The notes under the pieces: generated by a model | What the model was told of the DNA's origin: nothing | The model's input: the letters and a program-made list of their open reading frames with translations, nothing else | Databases searched by the model: none | Position numbers and translations under genes: made by a program | Assembly: GCF_900110995.1 (NCBI RefSeq) | Contig: NZ_FOJF01000002.1 | Location: forward strand, 1,364,001-1,428,000 | Direction: 5' to 3' | Length of the DNA: 64,000 nucleotides | Origin: Chitinophaga sp. YR573 | GTDB taxonomy: Bacteria > Bacteroidota > Bacteroidia > Chitinophagales > Chitinophagaceae | Part shown: in pieces, positions 52,972 through 62,873 of the stretch | Layout of the letters: each line of letters opens with the position of its first letter | Numbering within the stretch: position 1 is the stretch's first letter

Positions 52972-54131
52972 TGAAATTTGAACCTGTAAAAGTAAGGACT
53001 AAACAACGTTTGGCGGAAGTATCCTGGTTTGATGATCTCTGTGGGGGAGATACACAATTCTTAGGCGTACAGGACGGTACAAGACGTAGTAACTATGCCC
53101 ATTGTCTGGATATCATCCAAACGGCAGAGCAACAGGGTTACCGGAACATCCTGTTACCTACCTCTTACCTGGTAGGACAGGAAGTGCTGCCCTTCGCTGC
53201 TGCGGCTGGTGTAGAAACGGAAACTATCAACTTACTGACTGCCATCCGCACAGGAGAAATACATCCTCCCATGCTGGCAAGACATATCGCTACTTTAGAT
53301 CACATCCTTAAGGGACGGCTAACTATCAACATCATCAACAGCGACCTGCCCGGTTTAAAAGAAGATGCTGCTGTACGCTATAAACGCTGTGCAGAAACCA
53401 TCGAAATACTTAAACAGGCATGGACACAGGAAGAGATCCATTTCGAAGGGGAATATTATAATATCCACCTGAAAACAACAGACCCTGTAAAGCCTTATCA
53501 GCAGAATGGCGGGCCTCTTTTATACTTTGGTGGGATCAGTGATGGCAGTCGTGAAATCTGCGCTAAATACTGCGATGTATTCCTGATGTGGCCGGAACCT
53601 GAGGAAAGTATCTATGCCAGCATGCAGGACCTCAGCGCCCGTGCAGCCACTGAAGGCAGGGAAATAGACTTTGGACTGCGTGTGCATGTTATTGTAAGAG
53701 AAACTGAAGCGGAAGCCAGAGACTACGCAAAATACATCATGAGTAAATTTGAACCGGAAAAGTTCAACTTAAAGAATCGTGCACAGGATAGCCAGTCGGC
53801 AGGTGTATTACGCCAGGATGCTTTCCGGGAACAGGCTGCTGAAAATGATGATTACCTGGAGCCATTGTTATGGGGTGGTATTGGCCGTGCCAGGAGCGGT
53901 TGCGGCGCAGCTATTGTTGGCACTCCTGAGCAGGTAATAGAAAAGCTCAACAGATATATGGATATGGGCATAAGGGCATTCATATTAAGCGGATATCCCT
54001 TAAAAGAAGAGTCTATCCTGTTTGGAAAACATGTACTACCGCATCTGCCTTTAACAACACTTTCCCGGCTACAAGGAAGAACACCTGCATCAGAACCAGT
54101 CACACCACTTACTACTCAACCTTTACGCTAA
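52971..54131 (+). CDS. SsuD-like FMNH2-dependent alkanesulfonate monooxygenase
   Basis: 386 residues of the luciferase-like flavin monooxygenase family: 'WFDDLCGGDTQFLGVQDG', 'TAIRTGEIHPPMLARHIATL', 'GRLTINIINSDLPG', 'YFGGISDGSREICAKYCDVF' and 'GTPEQVIEKLNRYMDMGIRA'. The 'HPPMLARHIATLDH' and 'NIINSD' blocks are those of SsuD/SfnG enzymes that split C-S bonds and release sulfite. It needs reduced FMN from a separate reductase; no ssuE-like gene is in the window. TAATG overlaps at both ends couple it to the receptor and the symporter. Confidence 0.9.
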   Translation: MKFEPVKVRTKQRLAEVSWFDDLCGGDTQFLGVQDGTRRSNYAHCLDIIQTAEQQGYRNILLPTSYLVGQEVLPFAAAAGVETETINLLTAIRTGEIHPPMLARHIATLDHILKGRLTINIINSDLPGLKEDAAVRYKRCAETIEILKQAWTQEEIHFEGEYYNIHLKTTDPVKPYQQNGGPLLYFGGISDGSREICAKYCDVFLMWPEPEESIYASMQDLSARAATEGREIDFGLRVHVIVRETEAEARDYAKYIMSKFEPEKFNLKNRAQDSQSAGVLRQDAFREQAAENDDYLEPLLWGGIGRARSGCGAAIVGTPEQVIEKLNRYMDMGIRAFILSGYPLKEESILFGKHVLPHLPLTTLSRLQGRTPASEPVTPLTTQPLR

Positions 54132-55894
54132 TGCTTTCACAACTGGGTACGCTTGATTATGTGGTGATGATAATACTGTTACTGATCATGTTCGGTGGCA
54201 GTTTCTTACCTGGTTTGCACAAAAAGAAAAGTGCGGAGCAGTTCTTCATGGCTGGCCGCAACCTCAGATGGTGGAGTGTTGCCGGCAGCATTTACGGCAC
54301 GAACATCAATCTAAACCAAATAATAGGCACACTCGGTATTGGTTACAGTATAGGCTTCGCCCAAAGTCATTTTGAAGTCCTGGCCATCCCTGCCATATTA
54401 TTACTCGTATATGTATTCGAACCCATCTACCGGAAAAGAAACATCTACACCTTATCCCAGTTCCTGGAATATCGTTATAATGAATACGCCCGACTGATAT
54501 ACATGCTGCTCATCGTGGGCATCATCATTGTGTTATTAGTTGGAGGGTTCTACATCGGCAGCCGCCAGTTGGGACTTATCTTCAGCGGTATCTCTTATTT
54601 AAACGGCATCATCATACTGGCCAGTATCACCTGCATCTTCCTGTTCTTTGGAGGTATGGAAAGCGTGGTGATCGCTGAAAATATCCAGACTATCTTAATG
54701 GTGCTGGCAGTCGTCACTGTCTCATTAGCTGCATTTGCTCAACCGGAAATAAACGGTTTCACAGGCTTACTAAAGCTGGACCATGCACAACCGGCAGCCC
54801 TGCAAAAAATGCATCTCTACCTGCCCCCAAACCATCCGAAACTTCCCTGGACAGGCGTATTCTCTGGCCTCATGGTGCTGCAATGTTTCTTCTGGACTAC
54901 CAACCAGTTTGAAGTACAGCGTATCATGGCTGCTGCTACCAACAGAGACGCTAAACTGGGAGCTCTCGCTGCAGGTGTATTAAAGATCTCCATCCCCTTC
55001 ACCACTATAGCAGCCGGCGTAGCTGCCGCCTATATATTCAAACACCGTTACGGATGGGTAGATATCCAACCTGATGACGCCTTCCTTAAACTCATGACAG
55101 AAGTCGTCCCTGATGGCTGGGGCCTGAAAGGATTGATACTAGCGGGTTTCACTGCTGCTATCTTCTCTTCTATATATTCCATGTTAAACTCTGCATCAAC
55201 GATGTTAAGCATGGATTTATACAAACGGTATCTGCATAAAACGGCCAATGATAAACAGGTGGTACGTTTTGGTAAATTAGTGGTAATAGCAGTATGTGTT
55301 ACAGCAGCTTTACTGGCTTATTGTACTTACACTCCCAGGTACGCAGGAAACTCTTTCCTGGCGCTCTCTGAAAACACTTCCTATCTCAAACCAGGTATAG
55401 TAACCATCTTTTTCCTGGGCGTATTCTGGAGAAAGGCACATCCCAAAGCAGCGATCATTACCTTACTGGTATCACCATTCCTGAGCATAGGTACAGAATG
55501 GATCTACAACCGTTATTTAGGTAATGAGATCTTCGGTATGAAGATGAATTTCTTCCACCGTGTATTTATCTCCACCATTCTTTGTGTAATACTAATGACG
55601 TTATTAAGCAAATACTTCGGAAAGAAACAACAGGTGTTCAATGTAGTTGATGTAGATAATGATTACCGCCCTTTATTGCAAAGGATAGGTATTTTTACCC
55701 TCTTACAACTGCCATTATTATTTTTAGCCATTGCACATATAGCCCCGTTAAACATCATCGCTGTTATCGCAGCCATCATCACTTTTGGTTGTTTTATAAA
55801 ATATAAAAACGGTATCAGTTTAGTAAATGTAGAAAATGGATTTGCTGGTATTGTAGCCGCTTTTACTGTTTGGCTATTATACTTTTTTGCATAA
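54131..55894 (+). CDS. Sodium:solute symporter, probable sulfonate importer
   Basis: 587 residues, about 14-15 membrane helices, SSS family: 'KKKSAEQFFMAGRNLRWWSV', 'GSIYGTNINLNQIIG', 'TLSQFLEYRYNEYARLIYML' and 'GLILAGFTAAIFSSIYSMLNSASTML', in pieces 'AGFTAAIFSSIYSMLN'. It would bring the substrate through the inner membrane with sodium, replacing the SsuABC transporter. Start overlaps the monooxygenase stop (TAATG). The C-terminus has additional helices, as in SGLT-like members. Confidence 0.92.
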   Translation: MLSQLGTLDYVVMIILLLIMFGGSFLPGLHKKKSAEQFFMAGRNLRWWSVAGSIYGTNINLNQIIGTLGIGYSIGFAQSHFEVLAIPAILLLVYVFEPIYRKRNIYTLSQFLEYRYNEYARLIYMLLIVGIIIVLLVGGFYIGSRQLGLIFSGISYLNGIIILASITCIFLFFGGMESVVIAENIQTILMVLAVVTVSLAAFAQPEINGFTGLLKLDHAQPAALQKMHLYLPPNHPKLPWTGVFSGLMVLQCFFWTTNQFEVQRIMAAATNRDAKLGALAAGVLKISIPFTTIAAGVAAAYIFKHRYGWVDIQPDDAFLKLMTEVVPDGWGLKGLILAGFTAAIFSSIYSMLNSASTMLSMDLYKRYLHKTANDKQVVRFGKLVVIAVCVTAALLAYCTYTPRYAGNSFLALSENTSYLKPGIVTIFFLGVFWRKAHPKAAIITLLVSPFLSIGTEWIYNRYLGNEIFGMKMNFFHRVFISTILCVILMTLLSKYFGKKQQVFNVVDVDNDYRPLLQRIGIFTLLQLPLLFLAIAHIAPLNIIAVIAAIITFGCFIKYKNGISLVNVENGFAGIVAAFTVWLLYFFA

Positions 55895-55900
55895 CAGGAC

Positions 55901-55931
55901 TTTGAAATGAAGATCCTGCATATTATCTTTA
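55901..55931 (+). promoter_or_regulatory. Candidate promoter of the ECF sigma gene
   Basis: TTTG at 55901-55904 and TATCTTTA at 55924-55931 (7 of 8 to TAnnTTTG) are 19 bases apart. The start site would fall at the ATG (55939), giving a leaderless message. Confidence 0.4.
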
Positions 55932-55938
55932 ATAAGGA

Positions 55939-56493
55939 ATGACAGATTATTCTCATTATGCTGACGAAGAGTTGGTTCAGATGATGGGCGGGGATGATCA
56001 GAATGCCTTTACAGCTATTTACAACAGGTATTGGAAACGGTTGTATGTACTGGCTTATGATCGTTTACGTTCCAGACAACTGGCCGAAGATGTGGTGCAG
56101 GATGTGCTAACAGGCCTATGGCAGCGCAGAGGGCATACTATTATCCGGTCTTTGCCATCCTATCTGGCAACAGCCTGCCGTTATGCGGTATTGACCCAGT
56201 TAGCAAAAGCAACCCCTGTTACTACCGTAGAAGCCCTTCCCGAAACGATACAGGCGGTAACAGACGATACGGCACAGTTACATTTCCTGCAAAAGTCTAT
56301 GCAGGAACAATTGAAACAGTTACCCGAAAAATGCAGGATCGTCTTTAATTATAGCCGTAACCAGGGCATGTCCAATAAAGAAATTGCCTCAGCGCTCAAT
56401 ATCTCCGAAAAAGCAGTAGAAAAGCACATTACGAAGGCTTTGCACCACCTGCGTATACAATTCCGCAATTATTTTCATCTTTTTTTTCTTTAG
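55939..56493 (+). CDS. ECF RNA polymerase sigma factor (FecI-like)
   Basis: 184 residues with sigma region 2 ('AFTAIYNRYWKRLYVLAYDR', 'SRQLAEDVVQDVLTGLWQRR') and region 4 ('LKQLPEKCRIVFNYSRNQGM', 'NKEIASALNISEKAVEKHIT'). It is followed by a FecR-type anti-sigma and an STN-bearing SusC, the standard surface-signalling set in Bacteroidota. It likely drives the downstream SusCD genes when the substrate is bound. Confidence 0.95.
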   Translation: MTDYSHYADEELVQMMGGDDQNAFTAIYNRYWKRLYVLAYDRLRSRQLAEDVVQDVLTGLWQRRGHTIIRSLPSYLATACRYAVLTQLAKATPVTTVEALPETIQAVTDDTAQLHFLQKSMQEQLKQLPEKCRIVFNYSRNQGMSNKEIASALNISEKAVEKHITKALHHLRIQFRNYFHLFFL

Positions 56494-56544
56494 AGGTAGG
56501 GTAACCCCCTTATTTTCCGACTTTACTTATATAGCACATTATTA

Positions 56545-57675
56545 ATGGAAAGAGAAGAACTGTCCATACTGTCAAAAAAATATCTTGCCGGAGAAGCCAG
56601 CGAGGAAGAAACTGCCCGTTTGCTTAACTGGTATAATAATTATAATGAACAGGAGCTAACCGCCTTAATAGAGGCCTCTGAAGGCGAAACAGAGGCATTG
56701 CTGGAACAACGCATGCACCGGCGGTTAATGGTTGCTACTGCTAAGCCGAAAGTATATCATACCAGGTGGTGGGCAGCGGCAGCAGCCGTGCTGATATTAT
56801 TAGCTGCAGGCGGTATGTATTATCTGCATGAAAGTGAAAGGCCCCAAAACAGTAGCATCGCCGCCGGTATTATGCCAGGCAGCAATAAAGCCACACTCAC
56901 ACTGGCAGACGGGAGTGTAGTCAACCTGGACAGTACGGGTACAGGTATGTTGCTCAAACAGGGGAATACCAAGGTAGAAAAAACAGCCAGTGGGGAAGTC
57001 GTATATAAAAGCGATAAAACCACCGAAACCACCGTCAGTTATAACGTATTGCGTACACCGCGTGGCGGGCAGTTTAAAGTGATATTACCGGACGGTACAG
57101 CTGTTTGGCTTAACGCCGCTTCTTCCATCCGGTATCCTACTGCGTTTACTGGTAAGGAAAGGACTGTCTCCATCACAGGAGAAGCATATTTTGAAATCGC
57201 TCCTGATGCCGCTAAGCCTTTCAACGTATCGGTAAACAACATGAAAGTAATAGTACTGGGAACACATTTTAATATCAATGCTTATGCCGATGAGCATACC
57301 ATTAATACCACTTTACTGGAAGGTGCGGTATTGGTACAAACCGGTAGTGAGTCGCGGCGTCTGGCACCCGGACAACAAACAAGGGTGAAACCCGGAAGTA
57401 ATGAAATTGAATATCTGAAGCAAACAGATGTAAACAGCGCTATTGCCTGGAAGAATGGATATTTTTCTTTTAATGATGAAGATATTCCTAGCGTCATGAG
57501 GCAACTGGCAAGATGGTATAATATAGAAGTAACTTATACGGATAAATCTCCTGAGGGTACATTTACAGGGGAAATCGGCAGAACTTTAACACAGGATCAA
57601 TTGTTTAAAATATTATCGAGAGCAGGCATTCATTTTAAAATTGAAGGAGAGAACAGAGTGAACATTTTACCGTAA
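56545..57675 (+). CDS. FecR-type anti-sigma factor
   Basis: 376 residues: a cytoplasmic N-terminal segment (about 1-73) that would bind the sigma factor, one membrane helix (about 75-94, 'WWAAAAAVLILLAAGGMYYL'), a periplasmic FecR domain ('TPRGGQFKVILPDGTAVWLN', 'RTVSITGEAYFEIAPDAAKP') and a C-terminal DUF4974-like domain ('FSFNDEDIPSVMRQLARWYN', 'EIGRTLTQDQLFKILSRAGI'). It passes the STN signal from SusC to the sigma factor. 51 bases after the sigma gene. Confidence 0.95.
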   Translation: MEREELSILSKKYLAGEASEEETARLLNWYNNYNEQELTALIEASEGETEALLEQRMHRRLMVATAKPKVYHTRWWAAAAAVLILLAAGGMYYLHESERPQNSSIAAGIMPGSNKATLTLADGSVVNLDSTGTGMLLKQGNTKVEKTASGEVVYKSDKTTETTVSYNVLRTPRGGQFKVILPDGTAVWLNAASSIRYPTAFTGKERTVSITGEAYFEIAPDAAKPFNVSVNNMKVIVLGTHFNINAYADEHTINTTLLEGAVLVQTGSESRRLAPGQQTRVKPGSNEIEYLKQTDVNSAIAWKNGYFSFNDEDIPSVMRQLARWYNIEVTYTDKSPEGTFTGEIGRTLTQDQLFKILSRAGIHFKIEGENRVNILP

Positions 57676-57789
57676 ACAAAAACCAACCATCACCACCAAC
57701 GTCAGGCCTAACCAACGCCTGCCAGTATCATTATCATTAAAATTAATGAGGTCCACCGGACGCGGAGATCTTATGTTCATCCATGAAAA

Positions 57790-57830
57790 AACCTGGTGTC
57801 AAGATTGGCGTCCGCACCAGGTTTTAATAA
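57790..57830 (+). terminator. Terminator-like hairpin between fecR and susC
   Basis: AACCTGGTG (57790-57798) pairs with CACCAGGTT (57815-57823) over a 16-base loop, then TTTAATAA. It probably ends most of the sigma/anti-sigma transcript. Confidence 0.65.
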
Positions 57831-57851
57831 ATGGTTAACCCATTCAGGTAA

Positions 57852-57877
57852 TTCCCTGTTCCAAAAGTTACAGGGAA
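57852..57877 (+). promoter_or_regulatory. Leader hairpin before the STN-SusC gene
   Basis: TTCCCTG (57852-57858) pairs with CAGGGAA (57871-57877) over a 12-base loop, with no U-run after it, ending 31 bases before the ATG. It may be a leader structure. The function is not known. Confidence 0.35.
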
Positions 57878-57908
57878 AGAAGTAGTCAACCAAAAATCAA
57901 TCAAAGGT

Positions 57909-60900
57909 ATGAAAATTAATGTTGTGCGCAACAGGCATGGGATTGCCATGCCATTGAGCGCCGCTCACGCAACCAAAATCTGGCGAGTAATGAGATTGAC
58001 CGCAGTTTTATTAACAGTGATGGCTTTACATGTTTGTGCCAAAGGACTCTCACAAACAGTGAACCTGTCCTGCAAAAACATGCCACTTCAACTGGTGTTA
58101 GGTGTTATCAAACAGCAAACGGGATATGTGTTTTTTTACAAGAGCAAAGATCTTGCAGATGTAAAAAATATTTCTGCGGAGATTAAAGACATGCCTGTAA
58201 AAGACGCGCTGGAAAAAGTGTTAAAAGATAAACCTTTAACATTCGATATCCAGGGTAATACAATTGTCATTTCCCGCAAAGCAACCGAGCCTGCTATAGC
58301 GCTGCCTCCCGCTGATATTACAGGTATGGTCGTGGATCTGAAAGGGATGCCGGTGCCGGGCGTATCTGTTCGCGTAAAAGGTAGCACAGCGTCCGCTATC
58401 ACTGATAAAGATGGCCGGTTTACCCTGAGAGAAGTCGATAACAATGCAGTATTGTTTTTCTCCTGTGTAGGATTCGAACCACAGGTACTCAACCTGAAAG
58501 GGAATACAAAAATTGAAATAGCCTTAAGAGGAAAAGTAGATGAACTCAATCAATATGTAGTAGTAGGATATGGCAGCACCAAAAGAAAAGACCTGACGGG
58601 GTCTGTTGCCTCCGTAAATGTAGAAGAAATTAAAAATGTCCCTTTTACGTCTATTGATCAGGCTCTGGCAGGAAAGGCGGCCGGTGTACAGGTAGTGCAG
58701 GCAGACGGTTCTCCGGGTGGTGTGGCTAAGATCCGTATCCGTGGTGGTACTTCCCTCATGGGTGGGAATGATCCGCTGTACGTGATAGACGGTGTACAGG
58801 TAACCATCCAGAACAGGTATATCCAGAACCAGGCAGAAGCCGTAAACCCGGTAGAACGTTTTGGTAGCGATGACGCTAACTCCTCCGTATCCAATTCTTT
58901 TGCCCGTGGATTGAACAGCCTGGCAGGATTAAATATCAGTGACATTGAATCCATTGATATCCTGAAGGATGCTTCTGCCACTGCTATCTATGGTTCCAAA
59001 GCAGCCAATGGTGTGATTATCATCACCACCAAAAAAGGAAAGCTGAATCAAAAGCCCGTACTGGAAGGTAATTACTATGCCGGTGTAAGCAGCGCGATAA
59101 AAGAAAAACTATTGAATGCAGACCAGTATGTGACACTGCTGAAAGAAGCGGCAAAGAATCTGAATGATGCCAGGGCGGCAGCAGGACAAGCCCCCAACGC
59201 CCAGGCTACAAGTATCCTCACTGATCCCGGTTTCTTAGGTACTGCGAATACCGACTGGCTGGGACTGGTACTCCGTAACGGGATCTCACACAACGCGGAT
59301 ATTTCTGTACGCGGTGGTGGTAGTGGTTCCCGTTATTACACTTCACTTGCTTATAACAAACAGGATGGTGTATTGAAAGGGACCGATTTCTCCCGTGTAG
59401 CGGGGAAAATCAGTCTTGATAATGAGATTACAAAAAGACTAAGGGTTATAACAAATCTTGATTACGGATTCACAAAAAACAATATCACGAATGGTATCTA
59501 TGCACAGGCATTGTTTGCACCACCTACATTGCCTGCTTATAATACTGATGGCAGTGTGTACCAGTTCCTGGGTTCTCAGATAGGAGGATATAACTACCAG
59601 GGATACCAGAACCCAATGGCACTGTTATCCGGTATCAACCAGGGTAAAACAGCCTCCCTGATCGGATCTCTGTCAGGTGAATATGATATCCTGAAAACAT
59701 TGAAATTCAGAACTACGGCTTCCGTTAATTATAACAACTACCACCAGCTGAATTATGTACCCAGTACAGCCGTTATCGCATCTCCCAATGGTGTAGGTAC
59801 TTCTAACGGAGGTACTGCCAGTCAGGCACAGACAGAAGACGTAAATGTCTTTTATGAGAATACCCTTACCTGGGATAAACAGCTTAATGATAACAACCGT
59901 TTGAATCTGTTAGGAGGTACTTCCTGGCAGAAATACCGTTACAATACTTTCTCTGCCAGCGGACAGGGATTTCCGGACGATGTATATCTGAATAATCTTT
60001 CCTCTGCTGCCGTTACCTTACCGGCAACAGGTACTTCCGGTCAGAATTCTTTGCTGAGTTTTTACATGCGTGCAAATTATGCACTGAAAGAAAGATACCT
60101 GTTCACCTTTACCGGCCGTTCGGATGCCTCTTCGAAATTCCCTGCTAATAACCGTGTTGGTTACTTCCCTTCTGCGGGGCTTGCATGGCGCATTTCTGAA
60201 GAGTCTTTCATGAAAAAGATAAAATGGGTGAATGAACTGAAACTGAGAGCCAGCGGAGGTTATACGGGTACACAGAATATAGGGGATAATATGTTCTATA
60301 CATTGTATACTCCGGGTTCCTATGGAGGTACCAATGCACTCGTTCCCAGTCAGCTGGGAAATAATAAGATCAAATGGGAATCTACTTTGCAGAAAGACCT
60401 GGGACTGGATTTTACGCTCTTTAATTCCCGCCTGCATGGTATGCTTGGGTATTACGAAAAGAATACCACCGGCCTGCTGCTGAATTCAACCCTGGCACCC
60501 AGTTCTTCTTATGGCAGCGTGATTGCTAATATTGCCAATATAAATAACAAAGGACTGGAACTGGACCTGAGAATGGAAGTGATCAATCATAAAAATTTCC
60601 AGTGGACCAGCGCCATCAATATTTCAGGTAACAGGTCATTGGTAAAACATGTAGACTATGAATTTACCAATCCTACTGATGATCCTTCACTGGCCCATTA
60701 TTACCTGGGTAACAGTATCGTTCAAACAGGGCAACCACTGGGATTATTTTATGGACATGTGTTTGAAGGCATTATTCACAACCAGAAACAACTGGACGAT
60801 TATAAAAGCAGGTTTACCTACGCGCAATATTTCGCACCTTACCTGGGAATAGGTGATCCTATGTATAAACTGGACAGCACCGGTTATTATGCAAGTGATG

Positions 60901-61415
60901 TAATAGGGCATGCTGAACCCAAATTTTATGGTGGCTTTACCAATACATTCACTTATAAGAATTTCAGCCTGATTACTTTGCTCACCTTCTCTTATGGAGG
61001 GCAACTCCTTTACCTCGCTGATATCCAGAACCAGTATTTTTCTTCATACACCAACAAAGGAGTACGTATCCTGGGCAGATGGACGCCGGAGAATCCTAAT
61101 GCAGACAGACCCAGACTGATGCTGGGACAGAATGGTAGCTATTATACTGCCAGTAATGAGGTGTATGATGCATCCTATATCAAATTAAAATCCATTACAC
61201 TCACTTATCAGTTACCTGTAAGAATTACTGCCCGCATGCATATAAAGGATGCCTCCATGTATGCGTCTGCAACAAACCTGTTTACGATCAGCAAGTATCC
61301 GGGGCCTGATCCGGAAGTAAGTAACAATCCTTACAGCCTTATTAATGGTAGTAATGATGTAAGCACATTCCCAACAGTAAAGCAGTATAATGTAGGGCTT
61401 CGTTTTGGATTTTAA
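57909..61415 (+). CDS. SusC/RagA-type TonB-dependent receptor with STN signalling domain
   Basis: 1168 residues: long N-terminal signal region, an STN domain (about 60-120, 'LQLVLGVIKQQTGYVFFYKS', 'MPVKDALEKVLKDKPLTFDI'), carboxypeptidase-like domain ('ITGMVVDLKGMPVPGVSVRV'), SusC motif 'VVVGYGSTKRKDLTGSVAS', plug ('ILKDASATAIYGSKAANGVI') and a barrel ending 'YNVGLRFGF'. The STN domain contacts the FecR protein encoded upstream, so uptake is coupled to induction. With the SusD 19 bases downstream it should take up a glycan or other polymer; substrate unknown. Confidence 0.97.
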   Translation: MKINVVRNRHGIAMPLSAAHATKIWRVMRLTAVLLTVMALHVCAKGLSQTVNLSCKNMPLQLVLGVIKQQTGYVFFYKSKDLADVKNISAEIKDMPVKDALEKVLKDKPLTFDIQGNTIVISRKATEPAIALPPADITGMVVDLKGMPVPGVSVRVKGSTASAITDKDGRFTLREVDNNAVLFFSCVGFEPQVLNLKGNTKIEIALRGKVDELNQYVVVGYGSTKRKDLTGSVASVNVEEIKNVPFTSIDQALAGKAAGVQVVQADGSPGGVAKIRIRGGTSLMGGNDPLYVIDGVQVTIQNRYIQNQAEAVNPVERFGSDDANSSVSNSFARGLNSLAGLNISDIESIDILKDASATAIYGSKAANGVIIITTKKGKLNQKPVLEGNYYAGVSSAIKEKLLNADQYVTLLKEAAKNLNDARAAAGQAPNAQATSILTDPGFLGTANTDWLGLVLRNGISHNADISVRGGGSGSRYYTSLAYNKQDGVLKGTDFSRVAGKISLDNEITKRLRVITNLDYGFTKNNITNGIYAQALFAPPTLPAYNTDGSVYQFLGSQIGGYNYQGYQNPMALLSGINQGKTASLIGSLSGEYDILKTLKFRTTASVNYNNYHQLNYVPSTAVIASPNGVGTSNGGTASQAQTEDVNVFYENTLTWDKQLNDNNRLNLLGGTSWQKYRYNTFSASGQGFPDDVYLNNLSSAAVTLPATGTSGQNSLLSFYMRANYALKERYLFTFTGRSDASSKFPANNRVGYFPSAGLAWRISEESFMKKIKWVNELKLRASGGYTGTQNIGDNMFYTLYTPGSYGGTNALVPSQLGNNKIKWESTLQKDLGLDFTLFNSRLHGMLGYYEKNTTGLLLNSTLAPSSSYGSVIANIANINNKGLELDLRMEVINHKNFQWTSAINISGNRSLVKHVDYEFTNPTDDPSLAHYYLGNSIVQTGQPLGLFYGHVFEGIIHNQKQLDDYKSRFTYAQYFAPYLGIGDPMYKLDSTGYYASDVIGHAEPKFYGGFTNTFTYKNFSLITLLTFSYGGQLLYLADIQNQYFSSYTNKGVRILGRWTPENPNADRPRLMLGQNGSYYTASNEVYDASYIKLKSITLTYQLPVRITARMHIKDASMYASATNLFTISKYPGPDPEVSNNPYSLINGSNDVSTFPTVKQYNVGLRFGF

Positions 61416-61433
61416 TCACTCAAAGAAATTATC

Positions 61434-62840
61434 ATGAAAAGGATCATATATTTATTTATCTGCGTATTGGCAATTTCCTGCAACAAAGACCTGGGTAAAC
61501 TGCCGGAGAATGCAAAAGTGGATGGGAATACCATCATTAGCCAGTCTACTTCAGAGATTGCATTAAATGGTGTTTACTATCGTTTTGCGAACGTAGATGC
61601 CAGTACGAACACAACAGGATGGTTCGAACATGAAGTGCCACCCGGCATGTTTGCCGGGTATCTTGGGTACGGATTTGGTGCAGATCCGGGTGAAGAAAAT
61701 GATTACAGTAATTCCGGTTATGCAGATGTTCATTGGGCAACTTCCTATTCACTGATCAATGCTGCCAATGGTGTAATTGAAGGAGTGACTGCATTATCTG
61801 ATAAAATGTTCACTAACAACCGTAAAAATGAGATCCTTGCAGAAGCCCGGTTCATGCGTGCCTACGGACATTTTAAACTGTTGAGTTTCTACGCGCAGTG
61901 GTTTGATCTGAGCAGTGCTTACGGTGTATTGTTGCGTGAAAATTTTATAACACTCACCAATATTGCTAAAAAACGTAGTACTGTTGCTGAAAGTTATGCC
62001 TCTGTTTTAACAGACCTGGATGATGCCATTGCAAATGCACCTGCTGTAAATAAAAATATTTATGTAACGCGCTGGGCTGCCATGGCATTGAAGATGCGGG
62101 TATTAATGAGTCATGCGGAAACAGCAGATTATACAACCGTTATCAGTCTTGCAGACAGTATTATATTAAACAGTGGTTATACACTGGAAAATAATACAAA
62201 AGATATTTTCTACACCAAAGCCTTAACCAGTGAAGAAGTAATACTGGGAATACAACCGGAACAGAACCAGGAAACGTACTATTATAATCTCAGTCATCAG
62301 TATTATCCTGGTGCTTCCGGTTTGTATGTGGCCAAAGATGAACTCAAAACCCTGTTACAGGATGATCCGCGTAGCAGCTGGATGATAGGCCCTGTTAATG
62401 CTTACGGTGGTTATTATTTCCTCAAATATATTGCAGTTGGCAACAATCCTTCTATTGTATCTGAAACAGCCTATGCATTCCGTTTGTCTGAAGTTTACCT
62501 GCTGAAAGCAGAAGCAATTGTACGCTCTGGCGGTAGTCTGGCAGATGCCCGTGCCATTCTTAAAACCATCATGGGACATGCCGGTGTAACTGATTTCAGC
62601 AGCATAGATAATGCAACCACACAAGACGAAATGCTGATGCAGGTCTATCTCGAAATAACAAGAAACCTCGTTGGTGAAGACGGGCAGGAATGGATGGCAT
62701 TACTTCGTCTCCCTTTAGCGATCGTACAGCAATTACGCCCTACCATTACAGATAAGATCAGGTATATTTTACCAATACCTCATGTTGAGTTTGTAAGTAA
62801 TCCGGCTATCGGTGATCAGAACCCCGGTTATCAGAAATAA
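61434..62840 (+). CDS. SusD/RagB family lipoprotein of the ECF-controlled locus
   Basis: 468 residues with lipoprotein signal MKRIIYLFICVLAISC (Cys at 16). SusD-like blocks: 'ILAEARFMRAYGHFKLLSFY', 'FRLSEVYLLKAEAIVRSG' and 'YLEITRNLVGEDGQEWMALL', with C-terminal 'NPAIGDQNPGYQK'. It is the lid of the STN-SusC. There are 33 bases to the TlpA-like gene that follows. Confidence 0.95.
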   Translation: MKRIIYLFICVLAISCNKDLGKLPENAKVDGNTIISQSTSEIALNGVYYRFANVDASTNTTGWFEHEVPPGMFAGYLGYGFGADPGEENDYSNSGYADVHWATSYSLINAANGVIEGVTALSDKMFTNNRKNEILAEARFMRAYGHFKLLSFYAQWFDLSSAYGVLLRENFITLTNIAKKRSTVAESYASVLTDLDDAIANAPAVNKNIYVTRWAAMALKMRVLMSHAETADYTTVISLADSIILNSGYTLENNTKDIFYTKALTSEEVILGIQPEQNQETYYYNLSHQYYPGASGLYVAKDELKTLLQDDPRSSWMIGPVNAYGGYYFLKYIAVGNNPSIVSETAYAFRLSEVYLLKAEAIVRSGGSLADARAILKTIMGHAGVTDFSSIDNATTQDEMLMQVYLEITRNLVGEDGQEWMALLRLPLAIVQQLRPTITDKIRYILPIPHVEFVSNPAIGDQNPGYQK

Positions 62841-62873
62841 ACATTCACATCAAACACCAATAAAAGTATCATC

